Assembly: GCF_014649375.1 (NCBI RefSeq)
Contig: NZ_BMSX01000001.1
Location: 372,001 to 436,000, forward strand
DNA length: 64,000 bases
Reading direction: 5' to 3'
From: Streptomyces aurantiogriseus
GTDB taxonomy: Bacteria; Actinomycetota; Actinomycetes; Streptomycetales; Streptomycetaceae
Positions 41,204 through 48,968 of this stretch are shown one piece after another. A program made the position numbers and the translations under genes. Below the pieces are notes generated by a model. It saw nothing but the letters and a program-made list of their open reading frames with translations. It did no database searches and was not told where the DNA came from. How positions within the stretch are numbered: position 1 is the stretch's first letter; each line of letters starts with the position of its first letter.

Positions 41204-42264
41204 TGGCCCGCTTCCACCCGCTCCCCGTGGCCGCTGTGGACCGGCTCACCGACGACTCCGTCGCCCTCACCTTCACCGTCCCCGCCGAGCTGCGGGAGGA
41301 GTACCGGCACGCCCCCGGCCAACACCTCGCCCTGCGCCGCACGGCCGACGGCACCGAGATCCGGCGGACGTACTCGATCTGCTCGCCCGCGCCCGAGCCC
41401 GGCGGCGAGGGGCCGCGCACCCTGCGGGTGGGCGTACGCCTGGTCGAAGGCGGGGCCTTCTCCCCGTACGCCCTCAAGGAGATCAACGTCGGCGACGAGC
41501 TGGAGGTGATGACACCGGCGGGCCGCTTCACCCTCGAGCCGGCCCCCGGCCTGTACGCGGCGATCGTCGGCGGCAGCGGGATCACCCCCGTGCTGTCGAT
41601 CGCCTCCACGCTGCTGGCACGCGAGCCCGCGGCCCGGTTCTGTCTCATACGCAGCGACCGGACGACCGCCTCGACGATGTTCCTGGAGGAGGTCGCCGAC
41701 CTCAAGGACCGCTACCCGGACCGGCTGCAGCTGGTCACCGTGCTCTCGCGCGAGGAGCAGCAGGCCGGACTGCCCTCCGGGCGGCTGGACCGGGAACGGC
41801 TGACCTCGCTGCTGCCGGCGCTGCTGCCCGTGGCGGAGGTGGCGGGATGGTTCCTGTGCGGGCCGTTCGGCCTGGTGCAGGGCGCGGAGCGGGCGCTGCG
41901 GGAGATCGGCGTCCCCCGCTCCCGCGTCCACGAGGAGATCTTCCACGTGGATGCCACCGCACCCCCGGCCACCACGAGCGCGCCCACCCACGCCACGGTG
42001 ACCGCCCGCCTCGACGGCCGCGGCGGCAGCTGGCCCGTGCGGGACGGCGAGTCGGTCCTCGAGACCGTCCTGCGCAACCGCCCCGATGCCCCCTACGCCT
42101 GCAAGGGCGGCGTGTGCGGCACCTGCCGGGCCTTCCTGGTCTCCGGCGAGGTCCGCATGGACCGCAACTTCGCCCTGGAGCCGGAGGAGACGGAGGCGGG
42201 CTATGTGCTGGCGTGCCAGTCGCATCCGCTGACAGAGACGGTGGAGGTGGACTTCGACCGGTGA
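41203..42264 (+). CDS. paaE: PaaE, electron-transfer reductase of the epoxidase
   Basis: A 353-aa flavoprotein feeding electrons to PaaA: FAD domain (LRRTADGTEIRRTYSICSPA), NADPH domain (AAIVGGSGITPVLSIASTLLA, WFLCGPFGLVQGAERALREIG) and a C-terminal plant-type [2Fe-2S] ferredoxin with CKGGVCGTCRAF and a later VLACQSHP Cys. I chose ATG 41203, 5 nt after GGAG; GTG 41200 is adjacent. It overlaps the paaD stop. Confidence 0.94.
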   Translation: MARFHPLPVAAVDRLTDDSVALTFTVPAELREEYRHAPGQHLALRRTADGTEIRRTYSICSPAPEPGGEGPRTLRVGVRLVEGGAFSPYALKEINVGDELEVMTPAGRFTLEPAPGLYAAIVGGSGITPVLSIASTLLAREPAARFCLIRSDRTTASTMFLEEVADLKDRYPDRLQLVTVLSREEQQAGLPSGRLDRERLTSLLPALLPVAEVAGWFLCGPFGLVQGAERALREIGVPRSRVHEEIFHVDATAPPATTSAPTHATVTARLDGRGGSWPVRDGESVLETVLRNRPDAPYACKGGVCGTCRAFLVSGEVRMDRNFALEPEETEAGYVLACQSHPLTETVEVDFDR

Positions 42265-42305
42265 GCGGACGGGGAAGGGCACCGTGTCCGACCGTTCCCT
42301 TCTCC

Positions 42306-42319
42306 TAGAACCTGTTCTA
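42306..42319. promoter_or_regulatory. KstR-like palindrome upstream of acyl-CoA dehydrogenase
   Basis: TAGAACCTGTTCTA, a perfect palindrome apart from the central CT pair, matching the TNNAACNNGTTNNA sites of KstR-type TetR repressors. It abuts TATCTT (42318) and TTGACG (42322), possible promoter elements. No such regulator gene is in this window. Confidence 0.55.
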
Positions 42320-42364
42320 TCTTGACGCTCCGTCAGATCAGCTGACCCGTCGGGAGGACAGGCC

Positions 42365-43498
42365 GTGGACTTCACCTTCACCGAGGAGCAACAGGCGGCG
42401 GCCGAGGCCGCGCGCGGAGTCTTCGCCGGCGTCGCACCCGACGGCGTACCCAGCCCCGCGCTCACCACAGGCGCCGTCGCCGACGACTTCGACCGGGCCC
42501 TGTGGACCAGGATCGCCGACGCGGACCTGCTGAGCCTGCTGCTCGACGAGAAGTACGGCGGGGCCGGCCTGGACGCCGTCGCGCTCTGCCTGGTGCTGCG
42601 CGAATCGGCGAAGGTGCTGGCCAGGGTCCCGCTCCTGGAGAGCAGCGCAGCCGCAGCCGCCGTACAGGCCTACGGCAGCCCGGAGTTGAAGTCGGCGCTG
42701 CTCGCGCGAGCCGGCCGGGGCGAGATCGTCCTCACCGTCGCCGCACACGGCCGCACCGGCCATGACGGGGCCGAACTCGCCGTGACCGCCCGGCAGGACG
42801 GCGAGGAATGGGTGCTGGACGGAACACAGACGGCGGTGCCGTGGGCGTACGACGCCGACTTCGTCCTCGTGCCCGCGCACACCGGAGACGACCGCAGCGT
42901 CCTCGCCCTGATCCCCCGTGCACACGAGGGAACCACGCTCGCCGAGCAGATCTCCACCACCGGTGAACGGCTCGGCGAACTGCGTCTCGAATCGGCACGG
43001 ATCACCGCCCGGGACGTCATCACCACCGACGGCGCCTGGGAGTGGCTGCGCGGACTGCTGGCCACCGGCACCTGCGCACTGACACTCGGCCTCGGCGAAC
43101 GCGTGCTGCGGATGACGAGCGACTACGCCGGCAAGCGGGAGCAGTTCGGGCACCCGATCGCCAGCTTCCAGGCCGTCGCCGTACAGGCCGCCGACCGCTA
43201 CATCGACCTGCGCGCCATGGAGGTCACCCTCTGGCAGGCCGCCTGGCGGATCGCCTCCGGTGCACAGGGCGCGCTGCCCGCCTCCGGCGACATCGCCGTG
43301 GCCAAGATCTGGGCGTCGGAGGGCGTCCGGCGCATCGTGCAGACCGCCCAGCACCTGCACGGCGGCTTCGGCGCCGACGTCGACTACCCGCTGCACCGCT
43401 ACCACGCCTGGGCCAAACACCTGGAGCTGTCCCTCGGCCCGGCCGCGGCGCACGAGGAGACCCTGGGCGACCTGCTGGCCGCCCACCCCCTCGGCTGA
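42365..43498 (+). CDS. Acyl-CoA dehydrogenase (FadE type, short form)
   Basis: A 377-aa FAD enzyme introducing a 2,3 double bond in an acyl-CoA: MDFTFTEEQQAAAEAARGVF, LLLDEKYGGAGLDAVALCLVLRE, GLGERVLRMTSDYAGKREQFGHPIASFQAV and AQHLHGGFGADVDYPLHRYHAWAKH. It resembles the alpha/beta partner-type dehydrogenases of steroid or side-chain degradation, and it does not show the usual catalytic Glu clearly, so it may need a partner subunit. GTG 42365 follows GGGAGGAC. A KstR-like site upstream supports lipid/steroid regulation, not PaaR control. Confidence 0.87.
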   Translation: MDFTFTEEQQAAAEAARGVFAGVAPDGVPSPALTTGAVADDFDRALWTRIADADLLSLLLDEKYGGAGLDAVALCLVLRESAKVLARVPLLESSAAAAAVQAYGSPELKSALLARAGRGEIVLTVAAHGRTGHDGAELAVTARQDGEEWVLDGTQTAVPWAYDADFVLVPAHTGDDRSVLALIPRAHEGTTLAEQISTTGERLGELRLESARITARDVITTDGAWEWLRGLLATGTCALTLGLGERVLRMTSDYAGKREQFGHPIASFQAVAVQAADRYIDLRAMEVTLWQAAWRIASGAQGALPASGDIAVAKIWASEGVRRIVQTAQHLHGGFGADVDYPLHRYHAWAKHLELSLGPAAAHEETLGDLLAAHPLG

Positions 43499-43507
43499 CC
43501 TCCCGCG

Positions 43508-43855
43508 CTACAGAACGGAGCCCGGCCGGCCCTCGTCCGTCACGACCGGCCGGCCCGCGGCCGCCCAGTACTGCATGCCGCCGTCGACGTTCACGGCGTC
43601 GATGCCCTGCTGCACGAGATACATCGTGACCTGGGCCGAACGGCCACCGGAGCGGCAGATCACATGGACCCGACCGTCCTGCGGAGCCGCCTCGGTCAGC
43701 TCGCCGTACCGGGCGACGAACTCGCTGATGGGGATGTGCAGTGCCCCTTCGGCATGACCCGCCTGCCACTCGTCGTCCTCGCGGACGTCCAGCAGGAAGT
43801 CGCCGTCCTTGAGGTCCGCGACCTCGACCGTGGGCACACCAGCTCCGAAACTCAT
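43508..43855 (-). CDS. Single-domain rhodanese-like protein
   Basis: A 115-aa sulfurtransferase with the CRSGGRS active loop (Cys nucleophile), FLLDVREDDEWQAGHAEGALHIP and GIDAVNVDGGMQYW. Likely thiosulfate or persulfide handling. Start ATG 43855; the upstream GTG-type start at 43879 adds eight residues. Convergent with the acyl-CoA dehydrogenase. Confidence 0.9.
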   Translation of the reverse strand: MSFGAGVPTVEVADLKDGDFLLDVREDDEWQAGHAEGALHIPISEFVARYGELTEAAPQDGRVHVICRSGGRSAQVTMYLVQQGIDAVNVDGGMQYWAAAGRPVVTDEGRPGSVL

Positions 43856-43933
43856 ACCCCCGACGCTACCGGACGCCACACACGTCAGGACGGTCCCGGC
43901 GGACGCGCTGCCGATACGGGTACCGAGGGTGCC

Positions 43934-44731
43934 CTAGCTCACCATCTCCGCCAACTCGGCCTCCTTCTTCGCGACCTCCGCCAGAAGCTGATCGGCGATC
44001 TCGTCCAGCAGGCGGTCGGGATCGTCCGGGGCCATCCGGAGCATCGCGCCGATCGCGCTCTCCTCCAGCTCCCGGGCGACGTCCGTCAGCATCTCCTTGC
44101 GCTCGGCGAGCCACTCCAGGCGGGCGTACAGCTCCTCGCTGGGGCTCGGCTTCCGCTCCGCGGGCGCCGGACCCGCCGCCCACTCCTCGGCCAGCTCCCG
44201 CAGCAGAGGCTCGTCGCCCCGGGCATAGGCGGCGTTCACACGGGTGATGAACTCCTCACGCCGCGCCCGCTCCGCGTCCTCCTGCGCCAGGTCGGGGTGG
44301 GCCTTGCGGGCCAGCTCCCGGTAGAGCTTGCGCGCCTCGTCGCTGGGCCGCACCCGCTCCGGGGGCCGCACCGACTGGTCCGTGAGCATCGCCGCGGCCT
44401 CCGGGAACAGCCCGTCCCCGTCCATCCAGCCGTGGAACAGCTCCTCAACCCCGGGCATCGGCAACACCCGCGCCCGCGCCTCGGACGCTTTGCGCAGATC
44501 CTCCGGGTCGCCGGTACGGGCAGCCCGGGCCTCGGCTATCTGTGCCTCCAGCTCGTCGAGCCGCGCGTACATCGGACCGAGTTTCTGGTGGTGGAGCCGC
44601 GAGAAGTTCTCGACCTCGACGCGGAAGGTCTCCACCGCGATCTCGAACTCGATCAACGCCTGCTCAGCGGCCCGCACGGCCCGCTCCAGCCGCTCCTCGG
44701 GCCGCGCCTGCTCAGCTTCGGGGGTCGTCAC
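43934..44731 (-). CDS. J-domain-containing protein
   Basis: A 265-aa soluble, strongly helical and charged protein. Residues about 130-185 form a J-like domain with the HPD tripeptide (EARKLYRELARKAHPDLAQEDAERARREEFITRVNAAYARGD). The flanks are coiled-coil-like (ERLERAVRAAEQALIEFEIAVETFRVEVENF near the start, DQLLAEVAKKEAELAEM at the end). It is expected to stimulate DnaK; no Gly/Phe or zinc domain is present, so it is not canonical DnaJ. GTG 44731 is the start; an upstream poly-Gly/Glu extension to 44815 is encoded by low-complexity DNA and was left out. Confidence 0.72.
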   Translation of the reverse strand: MTTPEAEQARPEERLERAVRAAEQALIEFEIAVETFRVEVENFSRLHHQKLGPMYARLDELEAQIAEARAARTGDPEDLRKASEARARVLPMPGVEELFHGWMDGDGLFPEAAAMLTDQSVRPPERVRPSDEARKLYRELARKAHPDLAQEDAERARREEFITRVNAAYARGDEPLLRELAEEWAAGPAPAERKPSPSEELYARLEWLAERKEMLTDVARELEESAIGAMLRMAPDDPDRLLDEIADQLLAEVAKKEAELAEMVS

Positions 44732-44774
44732 CTGTCCAGCGTAGGCCACGGACCGGAGGGCCACCGTCTCCTCT

Positions 44775-44846
44775 TGGGGGGCGTCCCCCTCCCCCTCCCC
44801 CTCCCCCCCTCCCACCCCGCCCCCACCCTCCCCAACCCCACATCGA
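44775..44846. repeat. Polypyrimidine low-complexity tract
   Basis: About 70 bp almost wholly C and T on the + strand (CCCCTCCCCCT-type units), G-rich on the other; able to form a G-quadruplex or triplex. It is followed to 45012 by degenerate CCTCACCCAGC units. No gene is supported in this 281-bp gap. Confidence 0.6.
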
Positions 44847-45012
44847 GGTCGGCGCCCGTCACCGAACGCCCCTCACTCAGCCCCCCGCCCTCCTCACCCA
44901 GCCCCCGCCCTCCTTACTCAACTGGCCACTCAGCTGGCCGCCCTCCTCACCCAGCTGCCGCCTTCCCTGAGCCCCCGTCTTCCCTCACCCGGCCCTCACC
45001 CAGCCCTCGCCC

Positions 45013-46446
45013 TCACACCCCCATCTCCGCCGCGACCCTGCCCGCCCGCACCGCCGCCACCAGCTCCGCGTGGTCCGCCTCCGTGCGGTCGGCGTAGGTG
45101 ACGGCGAACGTCGCCACGGCCTCGTCCAGCTCCTCGTTCTTGCCGCAGTAGCCGGCGACGAGGCGCGGGTCGGCGCTGTGGGAGTGGGCGCGGGCCAGGA
45201 GGGCGCCGGTCATGCGGCCGTAGTCGTCGATCTGGTCGGCGGCGAGGGCGGCGGGGTCGACGCTGCCCTTGCGGTTGCGGAACTGGCGGACCTGGAAGGG
45301 GCGGCCGTCGACCGTGGTCCAGCCGAGCAGGATGTCGCTGACAACCTGCATCCGCTTCTGGCCGAGGACCACTCGCCGGCCCTCGTGGTCGACCTCCGGT
45401 GCGTCGAAACCGGCGGTCAGCAGGTGCGGCACGAGGGCCGACGCCCGTGCCTCCTTCACCTGCAGCACCAGTGACTCGCCCCGGTGGTCCAGCAGCAGCA
45501 CGACGTACGACCGCGTGCCCACGCTGCCCGTGCCGACAATGCGGAAGGCGACGTCGTGCACCGCGTGCCGGGCGAGGAGGGGGAGGCGGTCCTCCGGCAG
45601 CGTGGTCACGTACTGCTCCAGGGACGCGGCCACCGCCGCCGCCTCCGCGTCCGGCACGCGCCGCAGCACCGGCGCCGCGTCGACGAAGCGGCGCCCGCCC
45701 TCCGCGGTCGGCTCGGTCGACCTCGCCGCGAACCGCCCGCTGGTGTTGGCCCGTGCCTTCTCCGAGACCCGCTCCAGGGTGCCGAGCAGATCGTGGGCGT
45801 CGGTGTGGGAGACCAGCTCCTCGTCGGCGATGGCATTCCACGCGTCCAGCACCGGCAGCCTGGCCAGGAGGCGCATGGTGCGGCGGTAGGCGCCGGCCGC
45901 GTCGTGCGCCGCCTTGCGGCAGGTGTCCTCGTCGGCGCCGGCCTCCCGGCCCGCGAGCACCAGGGAGGCGGCGAGCCGCTTGAGATCCCACTCCCAGGGG
46001 CCGTCGACCGTCTCGTCGAAGTCGTTGAGGTCGATGACCAGGCCGCCGCGGGCGTCGCCGTACAGGCCGAAGTTGGCCGCGTGGGCGTCCCCGCAGATCT
46101 GGGCGCGGATCCGGGTCATCGGCGTTCGGGCGAGGTCGTACGCCATGAGGCCCGCCGAGCCGCGCAGGAACGCGAACGGCGTGGCTGTCATCCGGCCGAC
46201 CCGTATCGGCGTGAGCTCGGGGATGCGGCCGCGGCTGGACTCCTCGACCGCCGTGACCGCGTCCGGGCGGGAGGCGTCCAGGTCGAGTCCGGCGTGCGCC
46301 GCGCGCGGCACCCGGCGACGCAGCGCCTTGCCCTCCTCCTTCGGCGACCCCGGGGAGGGCCACTCGGCGAATCCACGCACCCGGGGAAGCCGCGCTCCTC
46401 CGGCCCCCTGCGCGCCCACGCCCGCTCCAGCGCCGACCTCGGTCAT
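45013..46446 (-). CDS. DUF2252-family protein
   Basis: A 477-aa protein of a common but uncharacterised family with a kinase-like (APH-type) fold: MTATPFAFLRGSAGLMAYDLA, ICGDAHAANFGLYGDARGGLVIDLNDFDETVDGPWEWDLKRL (the HxxN and DxD-like residues correspond to a phosphotransferase catalytic loop), VSDILLGWTTVDGRPFQVRQFRNRKGS. Possible role in phosphorylating a small molecule, not proven. ATG 46446 or GTG 46449 both follow GGGAGGCGGTC. Confidence 0.85.
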   Translation of the reverse strand: MTEVGAGAGVGAQGAGGARLPRVRGFAEWPSPGSPKEEGKALRRRVPRAAHAGLDLDASRPDAVTAVEESSRGRIPELTPIRVGRMTATPFAFLRGSAGLMAYDLARTPMTRIRAQICGDAHAANFGLYGDARGGLVIDLNDFDETVDGPWEWDLKRLAASLVLAGREAGADEDTCRKAAHDAAGAYRRTMRLLARLPVLDAWNAIADEELVSHTDAHDLLGTLERVSEKARANTSGRFAARSTEPTAEGGRRFVDAAPVLRRVPDAEAAAVAASLEQYVTTLPEDRLPLLARHAVHDVAFRIVGTGSVGTRSYVVLLLDHRGESLVLQVKEARASALVPHLLTAGFDAPEVDHEGRRVVLGQKRMQVVSDILLGWTTVDGRPFQVRQFRNRKGSVDPAALAADQIDDYGRMTGALLARAHSHSADPRLVAGYCGKNEELDEAVATFAVTYADRTEADHAELVAAVRAGRVAAEMGV

Positions 46447-46566
46447 CACGACCGCCTCCCCCGCACGTCACGCATCGTCCGTAGATCCGTACATCGATCG
46501 GCTCGACGAGCCGAAACATCAACTCGTGCCGACCGTACAGCCCGACGCCCGAGCCGCGTCAGACCC

Positions 46567-46593
46567 TGTGGACAACTCCCGACCTGTGGACAA
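46567..46593. promoter_or_regulatory. Pair of DnaA boxes
   Basis: TGTGGACAA (reverse of TTGTCCACA) at 46567-46575 and 46585-46593, 18 bp apart, in the gene-free stretch 46447-46974. Confidence 0.72.
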
Positions 46594-46812
46594 CCCGCTC
46601 CGCGCCGGTGTGAGCATGGCCACGGTCACGGCGGTATTCGAGGGCTTCGGCCCGTCCGCGAACCACCGGCGCCCCAACCACACTGCTGGGCCCGTCTGCG
46701 GGCGGCCTGCGGGCGGCCCGCGGCACCCACCACGCCCTGTCGTCGACTTCCGCAACCGCGAGGAGCGAGCGAAGGACACCGCACCGCGCAAGGCCGCGAA
46801 ACCGGCGACCGG

Positions 46813-46860
46813 CACCGCGGGCTCGGGACACCGCGGGCTCGGGACACCGCAGGCTCAACG
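46813..46860. repeat. 16-bp tandem repeat
   Basis: CACCGCGGGCTCGGGA twice, then a diverged third copy. No function evident. The rest of 46447-46974 shows no gene besides the DnaA boxes and tRNA terminator. Confidence 0.8.
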
Positions 46861-46936
46861 GTCGTGCTCGCGGGCTTGACCGGGCCCCCACACCCGTGAG
46901 ATACCTCACGCCCCGAACCCGCCCCCGAACATGTGA

Positions 46937-46967
46937 AAGCCCCGCAGGTCCGAGACCTGCGGGGCTT
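46937..46967 (-). terminator. Terminator of tRNA-Leu
   Basis: Perfect 14-bp stem AAGCCCCGCAGGTC / GACCTGCGGGGCTT with a 3-nt loop, directly downstream of the tRNA. Confidence 0.9.
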
Positions 46968-46974
46968 CCAGCGG

Positions 46975-47058
46975 TGCGCGAGGGGGGAGTTGAACCCCCA
47001 CGCCCTTGCGGGCACTGGAACCTGAATCCAGCGCGTCTGCCTATTCCGCCACCCGCGC
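46975..47058 (-). tRNA. tRNA-Leu(CAG)
   Basis: An 84-nt class II tRNA: acceptor GCGCGGG/CTCGCGC, anticodon loop TTCAGGT with CAG, long variable arm (GCCCGCAAGGGC) and T arm GGGGGTTCAACTCCCCC. The 3' CCA is not encoded. Confidence 0.97.
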
Positions 47059-47470
47059 ATTGGGTGTGTCCTTGGGCTTGTGGGCTTTGCGGCCCGGCGC
47101 CTTCCGACACGCAGAACATTAGCACGCGGGACAGGGTGCGTTCACATCCGTTGTTCGGGGGCAGTGGACACCGCGAGAGCCCACGGCAACCCCGGCACGT
47201 CTCGGCGGTGACTGGTTCACGTATCAACCTCGTACCTATGACGGCCGTCTCCCCAGGAGCCGGACGAGGTCCACCGTCGGGTGCGGGACACTGGTCCTCG
47301 GCCGCCTCTACGATCCTGGGCAGAAGCAGGTACATAAGGAGGGCGTCGACATCCGTCGACGGGGCCGACAGGGGGAACCAGCCGATTCACCGGCGCGTGG
47401 ATACGATCAGTAAGCAGTACCAGGTAAGCAGCAGGACGCGGGACGCAAGTCACGACGGAGGAGGTGCCCC
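47059..47470. other. Gene-free upstream region of the fhaA-pknB operon
   Basis: 412 bp with no supported gene. TATGAC (47238) and GATACGAT (47401) could be -10 elements for fhaA, but no well-spaced -35 was found. CGGAGGAGGTGCCCC before 47471 is a strong ribosome binding site. Confidence 0.4.
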
Positions 47471-48349
47471 ATGGGAGTCCTGAAGAAATTCGAGCAGCGT
47501 CTCGAGGGTCTGGTCAACGGCACCTTCGCCAAGGTCTTCAAGTCCGAGGTCCAGCCCGTCGAGATCGCGGGAGCGCTCCAGCGAGAGTGCGACAACAACG
47601 CGACGATCTGGAACCGCGATCGCACGGTCGTGCCCAACGACTTCATCGTGGAGCTGAGCGCGCCGGACTACGAGCGCCTCAGCCCTTACTCCGGCCAGCT
47701 CGGTGACGAGCTCGCCGGCATGGTGCGCGACTACGCGAAGCAGCAGCGCTACACCTTCATGGGAGCGATCAAGGTCAACCTGGAGAAGGCGGACGACCTC
47801 GACACCGGCCTGTACCGGGTGCGCAGCCGTACGCTCGCCTCCTCCAGCAGCCAGCAGGCGCCCGAGCACGCGCCCCCCGGCGGTCAGCGCCCCGGTGGCT
47901 ACGGCTATCCGCCCGCCGGCGGAGCCGCCGCGCCCCCCATGCCGTCCGCACCACCGCCCGGCGCCGCCGGTGCCCGTCCCGGTGGCTACGGTTACCCGCC
48001 CGCCGCGGGCGGCCAGCGCCCCGGCGCGGCCGGCGGCGGCCTCGCGGGCGCACCGCAGCCCGGGTCCCGCACCCGCCACTGGATCGAGATCAACGGCACC
48101 CGCCATCAGATCTCCCGCTCGACGCTCGTGCTGGGCCGCAGCACCGAGGCCGACGTGCGGATCGACGACCCCGGCGTCTCCCGCCGGCACTGCGAGATCC
48201 GGACCGGAACGCCCTCGACGATCCAGGATCTCGGGTCCACCAACGGCATCGTGGTGGACGGGCAGCACACCACCCGCGCTACGCTCCGCGACGGCTCGCG
48301 GATCGTCGTGGGCAGCACCACCGTTATCTATAGGCAAGCCGAAGGGTGA
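47471..48349 (+). CDS. fhaA: FhaA, FHA-domain regulator of cell-wall synthesis
   Basis: A 292-aa protein: N-terminal DUF3662 domain (MGVLKKFEQRLEGLVNGTFAKVFKSEVQPVEIAGALQRECD), a Gly/Pro/Tyr-rich flexible linker with PGGYGYPP repeats, and a C-terminal FHA domain (LVLGRSTEADVRIDDPGVSRRHCEI, DLGSTNGIVVDG) binding phosphothreonine. In mycobacteria FhaA interacts with the PknB-phosphorylated MviN pseudokinase. First gene of the operon. Confidence 0.93.
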   Translation: MGVLKKFEQRLEGLVNGTFAKVFKSEVQPVEIAGALQRECDNNATIWNRDRTVVPNDFIVELSAPDYERLSPYSGQLGDELAGMVRDYAKQQRYTFMGAIKVNLEKADDLDTGLYRVRSRTLASSSSQQAPEHAPPGGQRPGGYGYPPAGGAAAPPMPSAPPPGAAGARPGGYGYPPAAGGQRPGAAGGGLAGAPQPGSRTRHWIEINGTRHQISRSTLVLGRSTEADVRIDDPGVSRRHCEIRTGTPSTIQDLGSTNGIVVDGQHTTRATLRDGSRIVVGSTTVIYRQAEG

Positions 48350-48359
48350 AGCGGGGGCA

Positions 48360-48875
48360 ATGTCAGAGCTGACCCTCACGGTCATGCGGCTGGGTTTCCT
48401 GGCCGTACTGTGGCTGTTCGTGATCGTGGCCGTGCAGGTCATCCGCAGCGATCTGTTCGGTACGCGCGTCACCCAGCGCGGGTCCCGGCGCGAGGCCGGC
48501 CGGCCGCAGCAGGCCGCCCGGCAGCAGTCCGCGCCCCCGCAGCAGCGGCAGCAGGCGGCCGGCGGCCGCCAGCGCCGTAACGCTCCCTCCAAGCTGGTGG
48601 TGACCGAGGGCACCCTCACCGGCACCACCGTCGCGCTGCAGGGCCAGACGATCACGCTGGGCCGCGCGCACGACAGCACGATCGTGCTGGACGACGACTA
48701 CGCCTCCAGCCGCCATGCCAGGATCTACCCGGACCGCGACGGCCAGTGGATCGTCGAGGACCTGGGCTCCACCAACGGCACGTACCTCGACCGAACGCGG
48801 CTGACGACTCCCACACCGATCCCGCTGGGCGCGCCGATCCGCATCGGCAAGACCGTCATCGAGCTGCGGAAGTAG
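48360..48875 (+). CDS. fhaB: FhaB/FipA-like membrane-anchored FHA protein
   Basis: A 171-aa protein with an N-terminal membrane helix (TVMRLGFLAVLWLFVIVAVQVI), a Gln/Arg-rich linker and an FHA domain (TLGRAHDSTIVLDDDYASSRHARIY, DLGSTNGTYLD). It is expected to be phosphorylated by PknB and to link the kinase to division proteins. ATG 48360 lies 11 nt after the fhaA stop, preceded by GCGGGGG. Confidence 0.93.
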   Translation: MSELTLTVMRLGFLAVLWLFVIVAVQVIRSDLFGTRVTQRGSRREAGRPQQAARQQSAPPQQRQQAAGGRQRRNAPSKLVVTEGTLTGTTVALQGQTITLGRAHDSTIVLDDDYASSRHARIYPDRDGQWIVEDLGSTNGTYLDRTRLTTPTPIPLGAPIRIGKTVIELRK

Positions 48876-48968
48876 TGCTACACCAATGAATGAGCGCGAG
48901 CGGAGCGAGCACGCAGCGGCGGCCGGCACCCCGGGCCCCGGCGCGCTCCCGACCGGAGGGTGGGCAGT

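Noticed and set aside
44996..46522. 508-aa open frame overlapping the DUF2252 gene
   Set aside because: Arg/Gly/Pro-rich shadow; only the 45013-46446 frame shows the conserved family motifs.
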